From the NCBI GenBank assembly GCA_018398585.1, contig JAGTTD010000008.1, positions 12,474,501 through 12,538,500 on the forward strand: DNA of 64,000 nt, given 5' to 3'. Of this stretch, positions 11,801 to 23,245 are shown piece by piece. A program made the position numbers and the translations under genes. How positions within the stretch are numbered: position 1 is the stretch's first letter; every line of letters begins with the position of its first letter. This DNA is from Simmondsia chinensis (taxonomy: Eukaryota; Streptophyta; Magnoliopsida; Caryophyllales; Simmondsiaceae). Under the pieces are notes generated by a model, which searched no databases, was not told the DNA's origin, and was given only the letters and a program-made list of their open reading frames with translations.

Positions 11801-12239
11801 TAGTTTTTGTCTCGAATTCTTGCTTGACTTCTAATCTGGCGATCTCTAAAAAGTACTTAGCATATACCGATGTTCGATCTCAATGGATGGTGATACCATA
11901 CAACTTATGAAGTAGGTCAGGAATAATGGGATTCTATCTTTTTGATTTACTAACATTTGCAAGTGCTTTACAGGGGAATAATGAGCATGATAGCACGTGG
12001 GAATTAACAGAAATCTTATGGGAAACAATGATGGCTTTTGCTCTTATTTAATGAATTGTTCGCTTCGGGGTTGCTTCATAGGTATATAAAACATGCAGAC
12101 GAGAATTTTGCAAAGCAGTTGGATGGAATGATCTTATTGGAAGAAATAAGTATAATTGTAAAATCACGTGCTGAAGCAAAGATGCACTTGTTATCCATGG
12201 GCTAAACATGAAATATAATAGAAATTGATTCAATTAAAG
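11801..12239. other. Gene-free spacer between arrays
   Basis: About 440 bases with no coding signal and no obvious repetition. Confidence 0.5.
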
Positions 12240-12783
12240 TCTTATTGAACAAGTACGGTAATAAGAATTGGTTCACTCAAGTTCATGTGAACTTGAATTG
12301 CACTGAAGATTGATTGAAACAAGGCTGAGTTGAACTAAGGTTATGGCAAAACTTGGTCACTTTATTGTTTAGTTGGATAGCAAATCCAACAAAAAATGAT
12401 TTTATTAGGGTTGGCATAAAGTAATGATTGTCATGAAAATTGACCCATTTGGGGTTGAACCAGAATGAGATTTTGGAAAAAATTAGTGCGGTTAGGTTGG
12501 ATTAGCTGATATTGAAATGAGAATCAATTCAAACGAGGTTGACTAAATTAGGAATGTGATGAAAAGTGGTTTAATTAATATCAACTAGATTGGGATCGTG
12601 ACAAAAATTAGTTCAATTAAGGTTCAACTAGATTGGGGATAGTGTAGAAAACTGATTCAATTAAATTTGAATAGAACTGAAATTGTGATTAAAATTAGGT
12701 CAATGAGGGTTGAACTAAACTAAGATTTTATCGAAGATTAGTTCGAGTTGGGTTGAACTAGATTGAGATTGTAAAAAAATTTA
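12240..12783. repeat. Tandem array B (left part), interrupted by an LTR element
   Basis: Degenerate units of roughly 45-60 bp based on GGTTGAACTAxATTGGGATyGTGA, then cAAAAATTAGTTCAATTAA, run from about 12260 to 12783. The same phrase resumes at 23100-23240 right after the LTR element at 12784-23091, so the array was continuous before that insertion. Confidence 0.8.
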
Positions 12784-13198
12784 TGTTATGATTATAATAG
12801 TTGGGGCATATGAAGGTGAGTGGAAATAAGCCATGGTCATAATAATTAGTAATAAGCCTTTTGATAGATCATGTAATAAGTGATGTTTAGTAGCTTCGGT
12901 GGTCAAGTTGGTGGTCTAGGTTGGTCTATGTTAGGGCTTGTTAGTTAAGACGGTCTTAGGTACTTGTCTAGATGCCACGCACTTGTCCTTGCCGGCATTA
13001 GCTTGGTTGTTATAAGTAGTTGAGCCCTTCATTGTGAGATCGTAACTTGATGAATGAAATATCTCTTTGAGATCAATTCTCTCTCTCACCTAATTCTTTC
13101 TTTATTTTCTCATCTCCTTTCACTTCTCATCTCATCAAAACTCTCTTTAGCTCTATCCTTCCTTAGGTTATGATTTGAGATTAGTCTCGATTATAACA
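12784..13198 (+). repeat. 5' LTR of the outer element
   Basis: 415 bp. Matches 22669-23091 over its full length, including gttggggcatatgaa, ttgttataagtagttgagcc and the long CT-rich tract at 13075-13150. It ends TTATAACA just before the PBS. Confidence 0.88.
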
Positions 13199-14239
13199 AT
13201 TGGTATTAGAGCCTCGTTTGGCTTCCAAATCAAGCGTGATTTGATATCAAATATCCTTGATCGCATTGCAAATTGATTAGGAGTTCAATTTTGAATTCTT
13301 GATAGACTGATATCAAGTTCCTAAATACTTGTTCAAGAACATATCTAAAAATTAAATTGAAACAAATAAAAAGAGGGTGAATTTTATGTTTTCACTTAAG
13401 ACCTTGAATTCAAGATCTAACTGTGGCAGTTAAGCTTGAATTGAATCAAGCCTCTGGAGGTTGGCACCAGATTTTCAGAGCTTGATTTGAGATTAGATTC
13501 TGTTTTGGTTGTGTATGTGATCAAAACAGCGAGCTAGATGCAATACATTGATCATAATCAAGTTCTGCTTTAGAGTACATTCAAGCTTAGAATTGTAAGT
13601 GATCAAAACACCTTGAGTTCATGTTAGTGTTTATTGAAGTTGAGCAAGATCAACTTCAAGATTGTTGCATTATCCTTCGTTAATTTAGATTATATAGAAA
13701 CTGAGCTTAAATTAGTAACTAAAAGTGCAAAGACCTGAGCTGAATTGAACAAATTTTTGTTGATAACTTAAATAATCTTCATATTCTTCTTCAATTCGTA
13801 GAAGTCATACATGATTCCTACATTGTAACTACACACAAGCAAGTTGTGGATTACTGTTTGTTCATAATCGAGCCGAAGAACACTTGAATTTTGGATATCT
13901 GTTCAAGCTAGGTTTTTAAGGACCTCAGCTTCAGTTAAAGCTGGGGTTTGATGTTCGATTACCGTCTTTGGCTGAGCAGTGACATAGGTTCGTTGGTTGC
14001 GAAGGATTAGGGTTTGGTGTCGAAGAGTTGATTCTGTGTTGCAAAGAATCCTTGGCTGTGATTGTGCGATTCTCATCTAAGTGACCAAAGAGTGTTGGTT
14101 CAAGAATCTAAACATGAATTACAACATGAGCTTTGCTGTTGAAGAAGGAAATGTTGCTACAAACAAGGACAAGTATGCTGAGCGAATCAATTCAGTGGAC
14201 AAAATGTGTTCTCCAATGTTGTTGTAATTTGGATCTCAG

Positions 14240-14617
14240 GTGCGAATTGACATTTGGAGTAGCAAGAAGTTGAGGGTATGGTATTCTCTACTGCACGGTA
14301 ACCTACCGCACGGTAAGGAGATCAGCTTGTTTATCCATTCAAATCTCAAGAAATGTTACTCGAGCAAGAGGTTAAGAGCAACGGAAAAGTCAATATTGGT
14401 TTACAAGGATAAACCTCTAGATTTCCTACGCCTTAAATCAAATAATAAGACTCTGGATAAGCTTGATGTTAGTGAGAACAAGAAATTGATGAAGCATGAG
14501 ATGGTTATGTTGTCATTAGATAGACTTGAGGTTGGTGCTTGGATTAGAAAAACACTTAAAAAGGCTAGGAGGATGAAGAACTCTAGCAGTAATATTGCCA
14601 TCTCAGTACAATTTTAG
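14240..14617 (+). pseudogene. Element-encoded protein fragment of unknown function
   Basis: A 125-codon open frame inside the outer LTR element. It contains LKKCYSSKRLRATE, LDFLRLKSNNKTLDKL and LEVGAWIRKTLKKARRM. The same three blocks in the same order occur in the 5177 element at about 7155-7395 (KKCYSSKRLSAKE, DFLFLKSNKMVLDKF, LGACSWINKMLNKAKRM). The frame is basic and probably helical. No known gag, pol or host domain is recognised. It ends at a TAG (14615), again possibly a mutated CAG. Upstream 13214-14239 holds no open frame and is probably the element's 5' leader. Confidence 0.55.
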
Positions 14618-15173
14618 GATGTTATCGCGATGCACTTTGGTGTGGGAAAACATGAGATGATGGTTGATGCAAGTCAATTGGTTCAAAGGACACTTGTGCA
14701 AGGACAACAATATAGTGAGGATGTAATTAGAGCATCTAATGCATGAATTGGTGCATTACAAACTGAATCTTGGCTACAAGAACAGCTTAATGGATAGCTA
14801 GTAGTTGCGGGAATTAGGTTCAATTCAAGTATTGGACATAGGGTTCATCCACATGAAGTGGTAAACCCTCTTGTGTTCGAAGAAATGATGCAACAACAGT
14901 CTTTAATGCAATAAGACTGTGATCCTATTTTGAGAATGGATCAATCTGAATGTCTGCAAGCTGAATGGCTCCACAAGTGAGCTCAAGCTGAAGTGTGTAT
15001 CGGTGCAGCATTCTCAAGAGCAATCGTGAGGTTTTGATAGAGGAGCTCAAACCTAGTGCACACAAGGGGTTGATTCAGCAGTAAATCAGGGTGGGTAGAG
15101 ACATTTTGATCCTGGAAAAGATGAATTAAATGTGCTTAGGGAAGGTAGACAAAAATTATAGCAGTACATTGAT

Positions 15174-15431
15174 GTGAATTCAATTGGCAGTTCAAGAATC
15201 AGTTGGAAATTGGAAGATGCAGTTGGAGACCAAGGAGTTGACATCAAACATGGCATTGAGATTTCAATTAACGAAGTGCAACTGAGTACAAATGTTCTAA
15301 GCTACATAATAAGTGTTCAAGGTATGCTAAGGCATGTGAAGTGGGCCAAGAGGAAGAGTATAGAGCATCTTCCAAGGACACAAGCTAATGTACGACCTCC
15401 AAAATTAGGAGGAGAAGAGTTCCCTATTTAG
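15174..15431 (+). pseudogene. Element-encoded protein fragment with an ANVRPPKLGGEE motif
   Basis: An 85-codon open frame in the outer element ending QANVRPPKLGGEEFPI. Related wording occurs in the 5177 element (QAYVRPPELLGQEREL, about 7911-7960) and more loosely in the 40902 element (NVKRPPKPGEEVQGLKKL). This suggests a common protein shared by the three non-autonomous elements. No catalytic motif is seen. The stretches 14618-15173 and 15432-15860 hold only short broken frames of the same decayed ORF. Confidence 0.5.
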
Positions 15432-15860
15432 TGAGCTGTATATGGGGGCAAAAGAAAGTTATGATGTTACCATTGAGCAACATAGCAGTGATAAGATGAC
15501 GAGAACTGAAATTGATCTTAATATGCTCCAAGAATTCATAAGCATTGAGTAAACTGATTAGAAGTTCTTAGACCTTGCTGATTTCATATCTGAATCACTG
15601 AAATGCAGGAAACAACAGCAGGTTAAGTTTTGGATAAATGGTTTTTTGAATGAATTGGAATTCATGTGTTGCAAGCAGGTTAATCCAGATAGTTGGGTTC
15701 TTCTGGGAGGTCAAAACATGACTGGACTCCATTGGCGTCTACCTGTGGCGCTTGAAAGCTTGTCCTGGTTGGATAATGTTGGCAATTTTCGAGCCAAAGG
15801 TTTAAATTGTTCTAGAATATATGCTGATTTGATGATAGCAGTTGAGTCTTTGATTGAGTA

Positions 15861-15983
15861 TTGGAACAAAAGGAGAATAGTTGTTGTTGGGAAATGGAGG
15901 CAAGGTCTAAATTTGAACAATGTGATCTGTTTCATAATATTACTGCATCATATTACATCAAGTGGGAAAGGCAGATGCAACAA
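15861..15983 (+). pseudogene. ORF of the outer element, left half (cut by the chromovirus)
   Basis: The frame from 15861 runs open to 15983 (...IKWERQMQQ). If the chromovirus is removed it continues in the same phase at 21224 (NSSNVFRKALIEEINERF...) for 88 more codons, to the stop at 21488-21490. This continuity supports both the nesting and the reality of the frame. The product is not recognised. Confidence 0.5.
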
Positions 15984-16299
15984 TGTCATAGCTCGAAGGT
16001 GTTTTTAGTGGTTCAAATGGTTTTAGAGGGAAAGTTAGTTGAGTTGGTCTTTGCTAGTTAGTTTGGTCCATTTTGGTGTCTGATGAGTCGGTGCTTATGT
16101 TAGTAATTATCTAGATTCATTTTTTGAAGCTTACGTCTTTTAAAGAGTACAAATAATGATGTTCTTGTAAGATTCATATTCATTGAATGAAAAACACATC
16201 TCCTTGAGATATTCTCTATCTTTTTAGCTCTCTTCACTTCTCTATTGAACTAACCTCTATCTCACGTGTTATAGCCAAGATTCTACTTGGACTATAAGA
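15984..16299 (+). repeat. 5' LTR of the chromovirus
   Basis: 316 bp. Matches 20906-21223 throughout, including the shared caaatggttttag, gatgttcttgtaagattcat and ttatagccaagattcta segments. Confidence 0.9.
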
Positions 16300-16440
16300 T
16301 TCGGTATCAGAGCCTTAAGTTCTTGATTGATTGAATTCAAATTGCGTTCAATTCGATAGAATTGCAAGAATTTCAGTCTTGATTGTGCCGAGTTTTAAGC
16401 TTGAAGCTGAAATCTGGCAAGACACAGGCGATCCTATCAT

Positions 16441-17483
16441 ATGGTTGGTGGACCTACAACTCATGCCAATGCTGCTCAAAATGCAGCTGCTAATGTAGCT
16501 GCAAATCCTCCTACATATGTTGTAGTAGTTACTGGTGCTAATGGTGGAGTCAATCAGAATGATCGCTTCGATCAGATGATGGCTATGATGTGAAACATGA
16601 TGAATACTATGCATCAGGACATGGAGCAGTGGTTTGAGACTTAGTCTTAACACATTTCTCAGCAATTATCGCAGCAGGTGTCTAATTTTGCGCAGAACAT
16701 TGAGAGACAATAACAGCCTCCTGGTACAGGCATACTCCAGCCAGCTAGCCAGCAAGTAAGGCCTCCAGATCAGAGGCCAGCACCAGCAGATAGTAGTGAA
16801 TGCACTTCTAGCTCGAGGAGCAGCAATTTCAGACAACCTTGGGTAGATTTAGAGCCTTTTGATGGTACATTGCCTCAATCTTGGGTGAGAAAATGTGAAA
16901 GATACTTTTGTTTTTACAATACTGAGGCACATGAGAAAGTTGAACTAGCTGTAGTTTACTTGTGTGGTGAGCTGGAAGTTTGGTATTACAGTTTGATGAG
17001 GAGCAATCCTGCAATATCTTGGACCGAATTTGCAAAAGAATTGTGTGATCGGTATGGTGATGAAGATGTGAGTGAGGTGGTGGATAATTTTAACAAAGTA
17101 ACTTAGGTTTCATAAGTGAAGGATTTCTTGGCACGCTTTGAGGGACTGAGAGCTAGAATGCCTAGTGTTTATCCAGATGCTTCTGATGCGTATTATGTCT
17201 CTGGTTTTGTGAGTGGACCCAAGCCTAAGATCAAGCACATGGTGAGGGCTTTCGAACCAGAAACACTATCCAAGCTTATTCTAAGGCTAGGAAGGTGGAG
17301 AGTACCATGATGAATTCTACTGATTCTTCCAAAGGAATAGCTGTTGGAACTATTAATTCCTCATCGAGGCCTTTTCATACTTCTAATAGAGGGAGCAGTA
17401 ACGAAGAAAGAAAGCCTCTGAAGCTATGCTATTAGTGCAACCAAAGATATTTCTTTAGGCATAAATGTGATCCCAAGTTCCTC
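16441..17483 (+). pseudogene. Chromovirus gag
   Basis: Frame 1 from the ATG at 16441 reads through an Ala/Asn-rich and Met/Gln-rich N terminus, then the capsid core: FRQPWVDLEPFDGTLPQSWV and KCERYFCFYNT at about 16830-16925, then ELEVWYYSLMRSNPAISW and EFAKELCDRYGDEDVSE. This is the plant Ty3/gypsy Retrotrans_gag pattern. Internal stops include TGA and TAG/TAA near 16590-16710, TAG at 17104 and TAA at 17113, several at expected Gln positions. The frame shifts near 17305. A damaged zinc knuckle (LCY-stop-CNQRYFFRHKC) lies at about 17425-17470. The product would coat element RNA in the cytoplasm; this copy is broken. Confidence 0.8.
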
Positions 17484-20400
17484 ATGGTAACTTCTGGTGT
17501 TGAGGTTGCTGAGGATGAGGAAACAGGTGTTGATATTGAGGCTATGGAAAACACCGAGGGACGGGAAGGAAAGTCTGAAGAGGAGAATGGTGTAGAGATC
17601 TCAATGAAGGCCTTAATTGGAAATGGTGCTCACAACACCATCGAGATCAAAGGAAGAGCAGGACAAAGGGAATTATTGATACTCATTGATAGTGGTAATA
17701 CACATAGCTTCGTGGATCCTCAGGTGGTTAGAGCTATGGGGCAAGAGTTGATTAAGCCCAATCCTTTGTCTGTCACCGTAGCTGATGGCAATTCTATCTT
17801 GACTCATACAAAGTTTAAGGGGTTTAGCTTGAAGATGCAAGGGCATAAGTTTGAATATGAATTTAGAGTGTTGAGATTGCGCGGCTGTGACATGGTATTG
17901 GGGTTCGATTGGATGAGAACTTTAAGCCCAATTCCCTTTGACTTTGCGCTGCTTGCCGTGTCTTTTGAGAGGAATGGAGAACAGATTCAATTGAAGGGCA
18001 TTATTGAGCAGGGACAACTTCAGTTGATGGAAGGTAAAGGCCTACAAAAGTTGCTCAAGAAAGGGGCTTATCAGTGGGTGGGACGACTTTACTCCATCAC
18101 AGCTGCTGCTGATGTGCCACAGGAGGATTTTAATTATGTTCTGGACTCTCTACTACAAGAATATACTGACCTATTTGAGCTGCCTGTAGTGTTACCTCAT
18201 AGAAGGAGTTTTGATCATGCTATTTCTTTGAAAGAAGGATCCAATCCAGTAAACTTGTGGCCATACAAGTATCCTCACTCCCAGAAGAATGAGAGAGAAA
18301 AACAGGTGGAGGAGTTGCTTCAAACAAAGTTCATAAGACACAGTCATAGTCCATTTGCCTCTCCTGTAATCTTGGTCAAAAAGAAGGATGGATCTTTCAG
18401 AATGTGCATTGACTACCGACAACTCAATGTAATGATAGTTTAGGATAAATTTCCTATACCTATCATTGATGACCTTTTGGATGAACTTCATGATTCTTGG
18501 TACTACTCTAAGTTGGACTTGAGGCAAGGGTACTATCAGATTCGAGTTCAAGAGCAGGACATTCCAAAGACAGCTTTTAGAACTCACCATGGTCACTATG
18601 AGTTTTTTGTGATGCCCTTTGGTCTATCCAATGCTCCTGCTACATTCCAAGCTTTGATGAACACAGTATTCAAGCCTTACTTGAGGAAGTTTGTGCTAGT
18701 GTTCTTTGATGACATTCGAGTTTATAGCCATACATTACAGGAGCACTTGACTCATTTGGAGAAGGTATTTCAAGTCATAAGGTAGCACAAACTGTTTGCC
18801 AAATTAACCAAGTGCACTTTTGCTAAGAATCAAGTGGAGTATTTGGGTCATATTGTCACTGGCAAGGGAGTTGCAACAGACCCAAACAAGATCAAGGCCA
18901 TGGAAGATTGGCCTGAGCAAAAATCAGTCAAACAATTGAGAGGATTCTTAGGTTTAACTGGTTATTATCAAAGGTTCGTTGCTGGATAAGGATTGATAGC
19001 TCAACCCTTGACAGATTTGTTGAAGAAGGACTCTTGTCATTGGAGTGATTCAACAAGAGAAGCTTTAAATCGACTCAAGAAGTCCATGGTTTCACCCTAG
19101 TCCTAGTGATGCCGAATTTTGATCTACCCTTTGTATTGGAAACTGATGCAAGCAGCAGTGGAATTGGAGCAATTCTTTCACAAAATTGAAGGCCATTGGC
19201 CTATCTCTGCCAAGCTTTAGGTCCCAAGAACCAGACGCTGTCAATTTATGAAAAGGAATACATGGCAATTCTTCTAACAGTGCAAAAGTGGAGCTATTAC
19301 TTAGAAGGGCACCATTTTGTGATTAAAACTGATCATCAAATCCTCAAGTATCTGCTTAAGCCTCAAATCTCTACCAGAGTGTAGAGGAAAGGTCTAATGA
19401 AGATGCTTGGATTGGATTGCACTATTGACTATAAGAAAGGGGCAGAAAATCCAGTGGCAGATGCTTTATCCAGGAGGTAGGAGGAGGATATCGGAGAAGC
19501 TACCTATGCTACCATGACTTTAGTGGTTCCTTTGTGGATGAATGAAGTTATTAAGTCATATGAGAATGATGAGTATGCTTAGAAGTATGTCATTCTTAGC
19601 TGTATTCAGCCGTAGAATGCATAGAAGGATGAGCAGGTGACTGTTAAACAAGACATTGTGCGAGTTAAAGGAAAGATTTACCTTGGCACTAGCACAGGAC
19701 TCAGAAGGCAGATCTTGGAAGCTTCTCTTGATTCTCCTCGGGGAGGACATTCAGGCAGAGATGGTACTCACTATAGGGTCAAACAATACTTCTGTTGGCC
19801 TGGTATGAAGAGGGAAGTGCGAGAACATGTCCTACAGTGTGAGGTTTGCCCGTAGATCATGGTAAAGCATGCACCTTACAAGGGATTATTAAGACCTTTA
19901 GCTGTTCTAAATGGGGCTTGGACCAGTATTATTATGTATTTCATTGAAGGATTGCCAAAATCCAAGGGTATGGAGATAATTTTTGTGATTGTGGATCGAT
20001 TCACCAAGTTTGGGCATTTCATTGCTCTCTCCCATCCCATCCCATTGCACCTAGTAAATTTTGAAGTGAATTGTTCTCATTGTTGGGAACCATCTTGTCC
20101 GTGAGCTACTCTTATCATCCCTAATTAGATGGGCAAACAGAAAGAGTAAATCATTGTATAGAATAGCATTTACAGGGAATGACTTTTTTGCATCCAAAAA
20201 TTGGAATAGGTGGTTCAAACTTGCGGAGTATTGGTATAATACTCATTTTCATGCTTCCTTAGGCACTTCTCAATTTAAGGCCCTATATGGGTATGATCCT
20301 CACCTTTGGTGTGCTAAGCACTCACTTCTCATATGGATTCTGTCAATGAACTTCTGAATAAGAGAAAACAACTAGTTCAGCAGCTTAAAGATAACCTTCA

Positions 20401-20880
20401 GATTGCACAAGCTTGAATGAAGTATTATGGTGACACGGGGAGAGTTGACAGAAGTTTTGCAGTTGGAGATTTGGTGACTTGAAGTTACAGCCCTACAGGC
20501 AGAACTCAGTTGCAATGCGTAAGAATGTTAAGTTGTGCGACGGGTACTTTGGGCCTTACAAGGTCTTAGAAAAGATTGGAAGAGTGTCTTATAAGCTTGA
20601 GCTTCCTCTGGATAGCGTAGTACATCCTGTGTTCCATATTTATCTGCTCAAGAAACATGTGGCTAAAGGGTCAGTTTGTGCAACATAACTACTGTTAGTT
20701 TCAGTCCAAGGTGTTGTTTTGCAGGAAGCAGTAGTTGTTCTTGGTAGAAGGGTCGTGCATCACCAAGGAGTGGATGTGGATCAAGTCTTGATTTAGTTGG
20801 CTAATTTTGGAAAGGAGAATGCAACTTGGGAGAATTAGTGGTTCTTGAAGTCTCAATTTCCTTACTTTCATTCTTGAGAC
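17484..20880 (+). pseudogene. Chromovirus pol (protease, RT, RNase H, integrase, chromodomain-like tail)
   Basis: Protease: LILIDSGNTHSFVDP, active DSG at 17688-17696. Reverse transcriptase: FASPVILVKKKDGSFRMCID (18353-18412), [30 protein letters not shown] and the intact catalytic [10 protein letters not shown] (18699-18728). RNase H: LETDASSSGIGAILSQN, then SIYEKEYMAI and KTDHQILKYLL. Integrase: zinc region with GGHSGRDGTHYRVKQYFCWP and CEVCP. The core reads MYFIEGLPKSKG, where the usual first catalytic Asp is Tyr. About 35 residues that normally include the second Asp (VSDRD) are missing near 20050-20095. The end (ENATWEN...FLKSQFPYFH, 20814-20874) fits a chromodomain. Breaks: TAG at 18441, 18783, 19382, 19478, 19580, 19613, 19622 and 19856, TAA near 18988, and frameshifts near 19095 and 20045-20155. 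Confidence 0.85.
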
Positions 20881-20905
20881 AAGAATGAGTTCGAGGGAAG
20901 GGTAA

Positions 20906-21223
20906 TGTCATAGCCCGAAGGTGTTTTTAGTTGTTCAAATGGTTTTAGCAGGAAAGTTAGTTGAGCTGGTCTTTTGCGGTTAGTTTGGTTTATTTTGGCG
21001 GGTGATGAATCGATGCTTATGTTAGTAATTGTCTAGATTCATTGTTTGAAGCTTATGTCTTGTAAAGAGTATAAAGAATGATGTTCTTGTAAGATTCATA
21101 TTCATTGAATGAAATACACATCTGTTTGAGATACTCTCAATCTTCTTATCTCCCTTCACTTTTCTTCTCATCTAACCTCTATCTCACCTAGTTTATAGCC
21201 AAGATTCTATTTGGACTATAACA
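20906..21223 (+). repeat. 3' LTR of the chromovirus
   Basis: 318 bp starting TGTCATAGCCCGAAGG after a purine tract (gagttcgagggaagggtaa) and ending GGACTATAACA. Confidence 0.9.
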
Positions 21224-22621
21224 AATAGCTCCAATGTTTTTCGAAAAGCTTTAATTGAGGAAATCAACGAGAGGTTTAGTTTAGCTCCAGCTGAAAGCAG
21301 TATATACCTTAGCAACAAAGTCAAGAACACACCAATCCCTGCTCATGAGATGTTCACAGCTATTCTGATGTTTCATTGGTTTCATGGGCTAGTGGATTTC
21401 GTAATCTTACTTGTGCTCATTGATAAGGAATCAAAGTTGCTTCATTTGAATCAATTTAGCTCCAGCACGTCAATTGAAGGCAGAAATTAAAGGAGGTTCA
21501 AACCAGAGCTGAAGATCTTGTGAACAACCTAGAAATTATGGGCTGCAGATATAGGTCTGTCATTTGGGTTACTTTGGGATTTCAAGTGGTGACATTGCTT
21601 CCCTGGAGATCGACTGTTACTTTTGGGAACTTAGCTTGGTGGAGCAAAGTTTCAAGCTTACAAACCAATGTTTCTATTGTTTGAGAAACTAAGTTGGATT
21701 GTTGCAATGGAAAGCAATCTGCTAAGTGTTTTGTGTGCACTCTCTTCATGTTTTGGCAAGATAAGAGAGTGGTAGTACACATTAAGGGCAACAAGTATCA
21801 AAGTCGATTTATGGTGGATTGTGCAAGAGCTTTGAAGAAGGGGCCGTCCCATGATCAAACTTGACACGCAACAAGTAGATTTCAAAGAGGTTGTTGTTGG
21901 TTCGTGCAATAGCTCATGGATTACAGTGGTAGCAGCATTTGAGAATGTTAATTGGATAACTAAATTTGCAAATTGGGCCTTCAAAAACTTTAGAAACCTA
22001 TGAACAATAGAAAGCTTCAATCTGAATAGGACAGGAGCTGGTTTTTGTTTGAGCAGCAGCAGCAGCATAACGTTTAGGTCCTGCACAGCTGAATCGTTGA
22101 AAGTTTGAATTCAAGTGGGTAATATTCGAAGACAATAAAGGAAGGTTTGAGCAACATAGATTCAGATTGAGAACTGAGGTTCAATGTTTGCGTCTACAGT
22201 TCGCTTGGTTTTCTATGTGTTTCTGCTACATGTGGATGATGTTGGGCTGCACTAGAGCTTGGCTAATTTTGTTTGAAAGTGGTAGACCTCTTTATGTGTG
22301 CTTTACAAAATTAGATTCTCCTGGCCAACAGCGGCAATAAACCTGCATCAAGTACCAAGAATCAGGTGCAATGCAGATTCAGATGCAGAACCAATTCATA
22401 GCAAGTTTCAAGCTGAAATTCAAATTCAGATCAGAAAGTTCATATCTCAGATATACGTACTGCATCAACAAGATCTCTTCAGCTGCAAGGTTCAGCGTCC
22501 AGTAGTTCTACAGCTGCATGTCTCTGCAAGGGAATTCACCACTTTCAGCTCCTACTCTACATCAATGAGTGTTCTTCAAAGTCTCATCTCTTCCTCAAGA
22601 TTCTTGAGGACAAGAATCTCG

Positions 22622-22623
<2 letters not shown>
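21224..22623 (+). pseudogene. 3' part of the outer element, including the resumed ORF
   Basis: Bases 21224-21487 continue, in phase, the frame interrupted at 15983. They read NSSNVFRKALIEEINERF and later VKNTPIPAHEMFTAILMFHW. No known domain is recognised. From 21490 to 22623 frames are short and broken, with no pol motif. The end (cttgaggacaagaatct at 22604-22620) is the conserved sequence that precedes the polypurine tract in the related elements at 40902 and 48499. Confidence 0.5.

Positions 22624-22661
<38 letters not shown>
22624..22661 (+). repeat. 38-base poly(G) run at the polypurine-tract position
   Basis: An unbroken run of 38 G residues lies just before the 3' LTR. Related elements have AAAGGGGGGAGTAT there. 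The run therefore looks like slippage expansion of the polypurine tract, or a sequencing or assembly error in a homopolymer. Confidence 0.9.
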
Positions 22662-22662
<1 letters not shown>

Positions 22663-22668
22663 CGGTAT

Positions 22669-23091
22669 TGTAATGATTGTAATAGTTGGGGCATATGAAA
22701 GTGAGTAGGAATAAGTCAAGGTTGTAATAGTTTTTAATAAGCGTTTTGATAGATCTTGTAATAAGTGATGTTTAGTTTCTAGTAGCTTCAGTGGTCAGGC
22801 TGGTGGTCAAGGCCTGTCTATGTTGGCGGCTTGTTAGTTAAGTCGGTTGTAGGTACTTGTCTAGATGCCATGTACTTGTCCTTGCCGCCATTAGCTTGGT
22901 TGTTATAAGTAGTTGAGCCCTTCATTTTAAGATCATAACTTGATGAATGAAATCTCTCTCTGAGATCAATTCTCTCTCTCATCTAATTCTTTCTCTATTT
23001 TCTCATCTCCTTTCACTTCTTATCTCATCTAAACTCTCTCTAATTCTATCCTTCCCCAGGTTATGATTTGAGATTAGTCTTGATTATAACA
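22669..23091 (+). repeat. 3' LTR of the outer element
   Basis: 423 bp matching 12784-13198, starting TGTAATGATTGTAATAG and ending GATTATAACA. Confidence 0.88.
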
Positions 23092-23245
23092 AATTACTTA
23101 TAGTATGGTTGAACTAAGGTTAGATTTAAACAAAACTTGGTTCAATTACGGTTAAACGAAATTGAGATTGTAATGAAAGTTAAACCGTTTAGGGTGGAGC
23201 TGAATAGAGATAGTAACAAAAATTAATTCAATCAGGGTTTAATGA
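23092..23245. repeat. Tandem array B (right part)
   Basis: Continues the array cut at 12783: ggttgaactaaggttaga, ttggttcaattacggtta and gaaattgagattgtaatg recur at about 45-55-bp spacing. Confidence 0.75.

Larger units (their letters stand above)
15984..21223 (+). mobile_element. Ty3/gypsy chromovirus, decayed copy
   Basis: A 5.24-kb element with LTRs 15984-16299 and 20906-21223 (about 10 percent different by eye), starting TGTCATAGCyCGAAGG and ending ACTATAAsA. A PBS related to TGGTATCAGAGCC sits at 16301-16314. The order gag, protease, RT, RNase H, integrase, chromodomain-like end is that of plant chromoviruses. The flanks AACAA and AATAG are only a possible decayed TSD. It lies inside the outer LTR element and interrupts its ORF. 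Many stops, several frameshifts and an integrase deletion mean it cannot encode working enzymes. Confidence 0.9.
12784..23091 (+). mobile_element. Outer non-autonomous LTR retrotransposon, itself host to a chromovirus
   Basis: The 5' LTR is 12784-13198 (TGTTATGATTATAATAG...ATTATAACA) and the 3' LTR is 22669-23091 (TGTAATGATTGTAATAG...ATTATAACA). They differ by roughly 10-15 percent by eye plus small indels. The PBS TGGTATTAGAGCC is at 13201-13213. The flanks ATTTA and AATTA are a possible decayed 5-bp duplication. Removing the inner chromovirus (15984-21223) leaves an element of about 5 kb with no pol, only broken ORFs. Two of these (14240-14617 and 15174-15431) relate to the ORF of the 5177 element. 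The polypurine tract has become a 38-base G run. Confidence 0.85.
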
